This document shows positions 6,346 to 7,780 of a stretch of DNA of 7,780 nt, one piece after another. The DNA is from RGIG4608 sp045643885 (lineage in GTDB: Bacteria; Bacillota; Clostridia; Oscillospirales; CAG-272): positions 1-7,780 of the forward strand of contig JAZRFY010000028.1 of assembly GCA_045643885.1 (NCBI GenBank). The letters are read 5' to 3'. The notes beneath the pieces were generated by a model that did not search any database, was not told the origin of the DNA, and saw nothing but the letters and a program-made list of their open reading frames with translations. The first letter of the stretch is position 1, and each line of letters starts with the position of its first letter. Both the position numbers and the translations under genes were made by a program.

Positions 6346-6471
6346 TTGATTATAGTTGGTTGAAAGATAGTTTGAATTGGATGTGGGGCTTTTGAAAAAA
6401 CACCCCCGTCCCTTGAAAAACTTTAATTATCTTTAACACAAAATTGTAAAAAACAAAAAAGGAAACACAAA
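6346..6471. other. nagB-hslO intergenic region with an imperfect hairpin
   Basis: No gene is visible. GGATG (6379-6383) can pair with CGTCC (6407-6411), and GGG (6385-6387) with CCC (6403-6405), with a TTTT/AAAA pairing possible inside. No T-run follows, so this is not a standard terminator. A TTGAAA at 6413-6418 has no convincing -10 partner, so an hslO promoter is not established and read-through from nagB is possible. Confidence 0.4.
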
Positions 6472-7368
6472 ATGGCTCAATCAAAAATTTTACGTGCTAT
6501 GACAAGTGACGGTAGCGCGAGAATTCACATTATAAATTCAACTGATATCGTAAATCAGGCAATCAAATACCACAACACAACTCCTACCGCGAGTGCAACG
6601 CTCGGCAGACTTTTGACTGCAACATCCATCATGGGATGTATGCTCGGTGAGGTTGAAAACAGTATTACTGTGTGCTTTGGCGGTGACGGCCCTGCAGGTA
6701 GAGTTTTGGCTGTTGGCGACTACTACGGAAACGTTCGTGGATACATTCAGAATCCCGACGTTGACCTCCCCTTAAAGCCCAACGGCAAGCTTGACGTTGG
6801 TGGAGCAGTTGGTAACGGTCTTCTCAACGTTATCCGTGACACTGGCGCTGAGATTCCTTTCTCCGGCTCTATCAAAATAGTTAGTGGTGAGATTGCAGAG
6901 GACATCGCTCAGTACTACGCAGAAAGCGAGCAGATTCCCACGGTTTGCGCACTCGGCGTGCTTGTTGAAACCGATTGCACTTGCCGTGCAGCAGGTGGAG
7001 TTCTTATTCAGCTCCTTCCCTTTGCGGACGAAAAGACAGTTGCAGCCATCGAGAGAAACGTTCCAAGACTTTCCAACGTTTCAGCTCTCTTTGAAACAGG
7101 CATGAGCAACGTTGAAATTGCAGAATATGCTCTCGAGGGCATAGAATATGACCTTTTTGACGAGCTTGATTGCGATTATCTTTGCAATTGCTCAAGAGAT
7201 AGAATGGAAAGAGCACTCATCTCCCTTGGCAAACCCGAGCTTTATAAGATGCTTTCCGAACAAGTTTCCGAAGGAAAAGAGGAGCATCTCGAGGTAAATT
7301 GCCGTTTTTGCAACAAAAAACACGTGTTTACACGCGAAGATATCGACAAAATGTTTGTAGAAGATTAA
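6472..7368 (+). CDS. hslO: Hsp33 redox-regulated chaperone
   Basis: 298 residues, the usual Hsp33 length; ATG at 6472 with AAAAGGA ending 8 bp upstream. Hsp33 is a cytosolic holdase. Under oxidative stress its four zinc-bound cysteines form disulfides, zinc is lost, and the linker unfolds to bind client proteins. The N-terminal substrate-binding domain is recognisable from VNQAIKYHNTTPTASATLGR (27-46), GGDGPAGRVLAVGDYYGNVRGY (70-91) and GNGLLNVIRDTG (115-125). The C-terminal redox switch is intact: C238-N-C240 followed by SRDRMERAL, then C277-x2-C280. Additional cysteines lie at 56, 68, 159, 169, 171 and 234; C169-T-C171 is an extra CxC in the LGVLVxxD...RAAGG segment where other Hsp33s usually have none. 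It sits between nagB and a tRNA operon with no evident functional link. The function is secure. Confidence 0.97.
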   Translation: MAQSKILRAMTSDGSARIHIINSTDIVNQAIKYHNTTPTASATLGRLLTATSIMGCMLGEVENSITVCFGGDGPAGRVLAVGDYYGNVRGYIQNPDVDLPLKPNGKLDVGGAVGNGLLNVIRDTGAEIPFSGSIKIVSGEIAEDIAQYYAESEQIPTVCALGVLVETDCTCRAAGGVLIQLLPFADEKTVAAIERNVPRLSNVSALFETGMSNVEIAEYALEGIEYDLFDELDCDYLCNCSRDRMERALISLGKPELYKMLSEQVSEGKEEHLEVNCRFCNKKHVFTREDIDKMFVED

Positions 7369-7395
7369 AAAATATAAAAAATCTTAAAAAAACTA

Positions 7396-7424
7396 TTGAC
7401 ATTTTAAATTTACTGTGATATAAT
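7396..7424 (+). promoter_or_regulatory. Perfect consensus promoter of the tRNA operon
   Basis: TTGACA (7396-7401), a 17-bp spacer and TATAAT (7419-7424) match the sigma-A consensus at every position, and the spacer ends TGA, giving an extended -10 (TGnTATAAT). Such strength fits stable-RNA transcription. The predicted start is near 7431. Confidence 0.93.
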
Positions 7425-7429
7425 CATTT

Positions 7430-7451
7430 CTGCCGTTGAATAAGACGGCAG
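7430..7451 (+). promoter_or_regulatory. 5' leader hairpin of the tRNA transcript
   Basis: CTGCCGT (7430-7436) and ACGGCAG (7445-7451) form a perfect 7-bp stem with an 8-nt loop. It begins at or next to the predicted transcription start and ends 4 nt before the first tRNA, so the primary transcript would carry a structured 5' end. It may protect the precursor or position RNase P. Confidence 0.6.
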
Positions 7452-7455
7452 GGAT

Positions 7456-7531
7456 GGAAGCATAGCTCAGTTGGGAGAGCATCTGCCTTACAAGCAGAGG
7501 GTCATAGGTTCGAGCCCTATTGTTTCCACCA
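7456..7531 (+). tRNA. tRNA-Val (anticodon TAC)
   Basis: A 76-nt cloverleaf. Acceptor GGAAGCA pairs with TGTTTCC (one wobble), D stem GCTC/GAGC, anticodon stem TCTGC/GCAGA with loop CTTACAA, T arm ATAGG-TTCGAGC-CCTAT, discriminator A and encoded CCA. It decodes GUA and, by wobble, other Val codons. Confidence 0.97.
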
Positions 7532-7534
7532 TAC

Positions 7535-7611
7535 GGCCCGGTAGCTCAGTTGGTTAGAGCGCTAGCCTGTCACGCTAGAGGTCGTGGGTTCGAGCCCCAT
7601 CCGAGTCGCCA
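7535..7611 (+). tRNA. tRNA-Asp (anticodon GTC)
   Basis: A 77-nt cloverleaf with D stem GCTC/GAGC, anticodon stem CTAGC/GCTAG, loop CTGTCAC, T arm GTGGG-TTCGAGC-CCCAT, discriminator G73 (an Asp identity base) and encoded CCA. The acceptor GGCCCGG against CCGAGTC has a G2-U71 wobble and a C4-A69 mismatch (bases 7538 and 7604). It begins 3 nt after tRNA-Val. Confidence 0.95.
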
Positions 7612-7639
7612 TTTCCGGAATAATAATTGCCTGTTTTTC

Positions 7640-7715
7640 GCCTCTGTAGCTCAGTTGGTAGAGCAGGGGACTGAAAATCCCCGTGTCGTTGGTTCGATTC
7701 CGACCGGAGGCACCA
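7640..7715 (+). tRNA. tRNA-Phe (anticodon GAA)
   Basis: A 76-nt cloverleaf. Acceptor GCCTCTG pairs with CGGAGGC (one wobble), anticodon stem GGGGA/TCCCC with loop CTGAAAA, T arm GTTGG-TTCGATT-CCGAC, discriminator A and encoded CCA. A 28-nt spacer of no recognised content separates it from tRNA-Asp. Confidence 0.97.
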
Positions 7716-7718
7716 TAT

Positions 7719-7780
7719 GCGGATTTAGCTCATTTGGTAGAGCGCGACCTTGCCAAGGTCGAGGTGGCGGGTTCGAGCCC
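7719..7780 (+). tRNA. tRNA-Gly (anticodon GCC), 3' truncated by the window edge
   Basis: The acceptor 5' strand GCGGATT, D stem GCTC/GAGC, anticodon stem CGACC/GGTCG with loop TTGCCAA, and the 5' T arm GCGGG-TTCGAGC-CC are present. The window ends inside the T arm, so the 3' acceptor strand is not visible. The gene and probably more tRNAs continue to the right. Confidence 0.93.

Noticed and set aside
1..7780. A defence, mobile-element or CRISPR system
   Set aside because: No transposase, integrase, terminal repeats, cas-like gene, restriction enzyme or toxin-antitoxin pair could be seen. The exonuclease stands alone with its own promoter and terminator.

Overview
The window looks like a chromosomal segment of an uncultured low-to-mid GC Firmicute of class Clostridia, probably a gut Oscillospiraceae-like lineage. 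This placement is inferred. It rests on textbook sigma-A promoters (TTGACA/TTGAAA, 17-bp spacer, TATAAT-like), AGGAGG-type ribosome binding sites, a Bacillus/Clostridium-type nagB, tRNA genes with encoded CCA in the order Val-Asp-Phe-Gly, and cysteine-rich 'GHxY...TC...GYTTYTCxxC' repeats typical of exported proteins in such bacteria. No 16S or other decisive marker is present.

Layout: (1) bases 1-1222, + strand, the 3' part of a large exported protein with Cys-rich repeats, an OB-fold-like module and a C-terminal beta-sandwich-like module, closed by a perfect-palindrome terminator. (2) 1360-1740, +, a small bacterial PH-domain protein with its own consensus promoter. (3) A bidirectional terminator at 1748-1782 separates it from the convergent gene at 1798-4062, -, a 754-residue predicted lipoprotein: seven 38-residue Cys/His repeats, a ComEC-type metallo-beta-lactamase domain, a Ser/Gly linker and two Ada-like Cys modules. 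(4) 4222-5304, -, a zinc-ribbon plus DEDDh (DnaQ-like) exonuclease protein that starts at TTG. (5) A 318-bp divergent intergenic region with back-to-back promoters and two inverted repeats. (6) 5623-6345, +, nagB (glucosamine-6-phosphate deaminase). (7) 6472-7368, +, hslO (Hsp33 redox chaperone). (8) 7396-7780, +, a tRNA operon behind a perfect consensus extended -10 promoter: Val(TAC), Asp(GTC), Phe(GAA) and a truncated Gly(GCC).

The genes do not form one pathway. Almost every protein gene appears to be its own transcription unit, with a promoter and/or terminator I can point to; nagB-hslO is the only pair without a clear boundary. I see no CRISPR array, insertion sequence, integrase, toxin-antitoxin pair or recognisable defence system. 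The most unusual content is the secreted ComEC-like metallohydrolase wrapped in Cys-rich modules, whose repeats resemble those of the neighbouring surface protein, and the zinc-ribbon DEDDh exonuclease with an unrecognised N-terminal domain.
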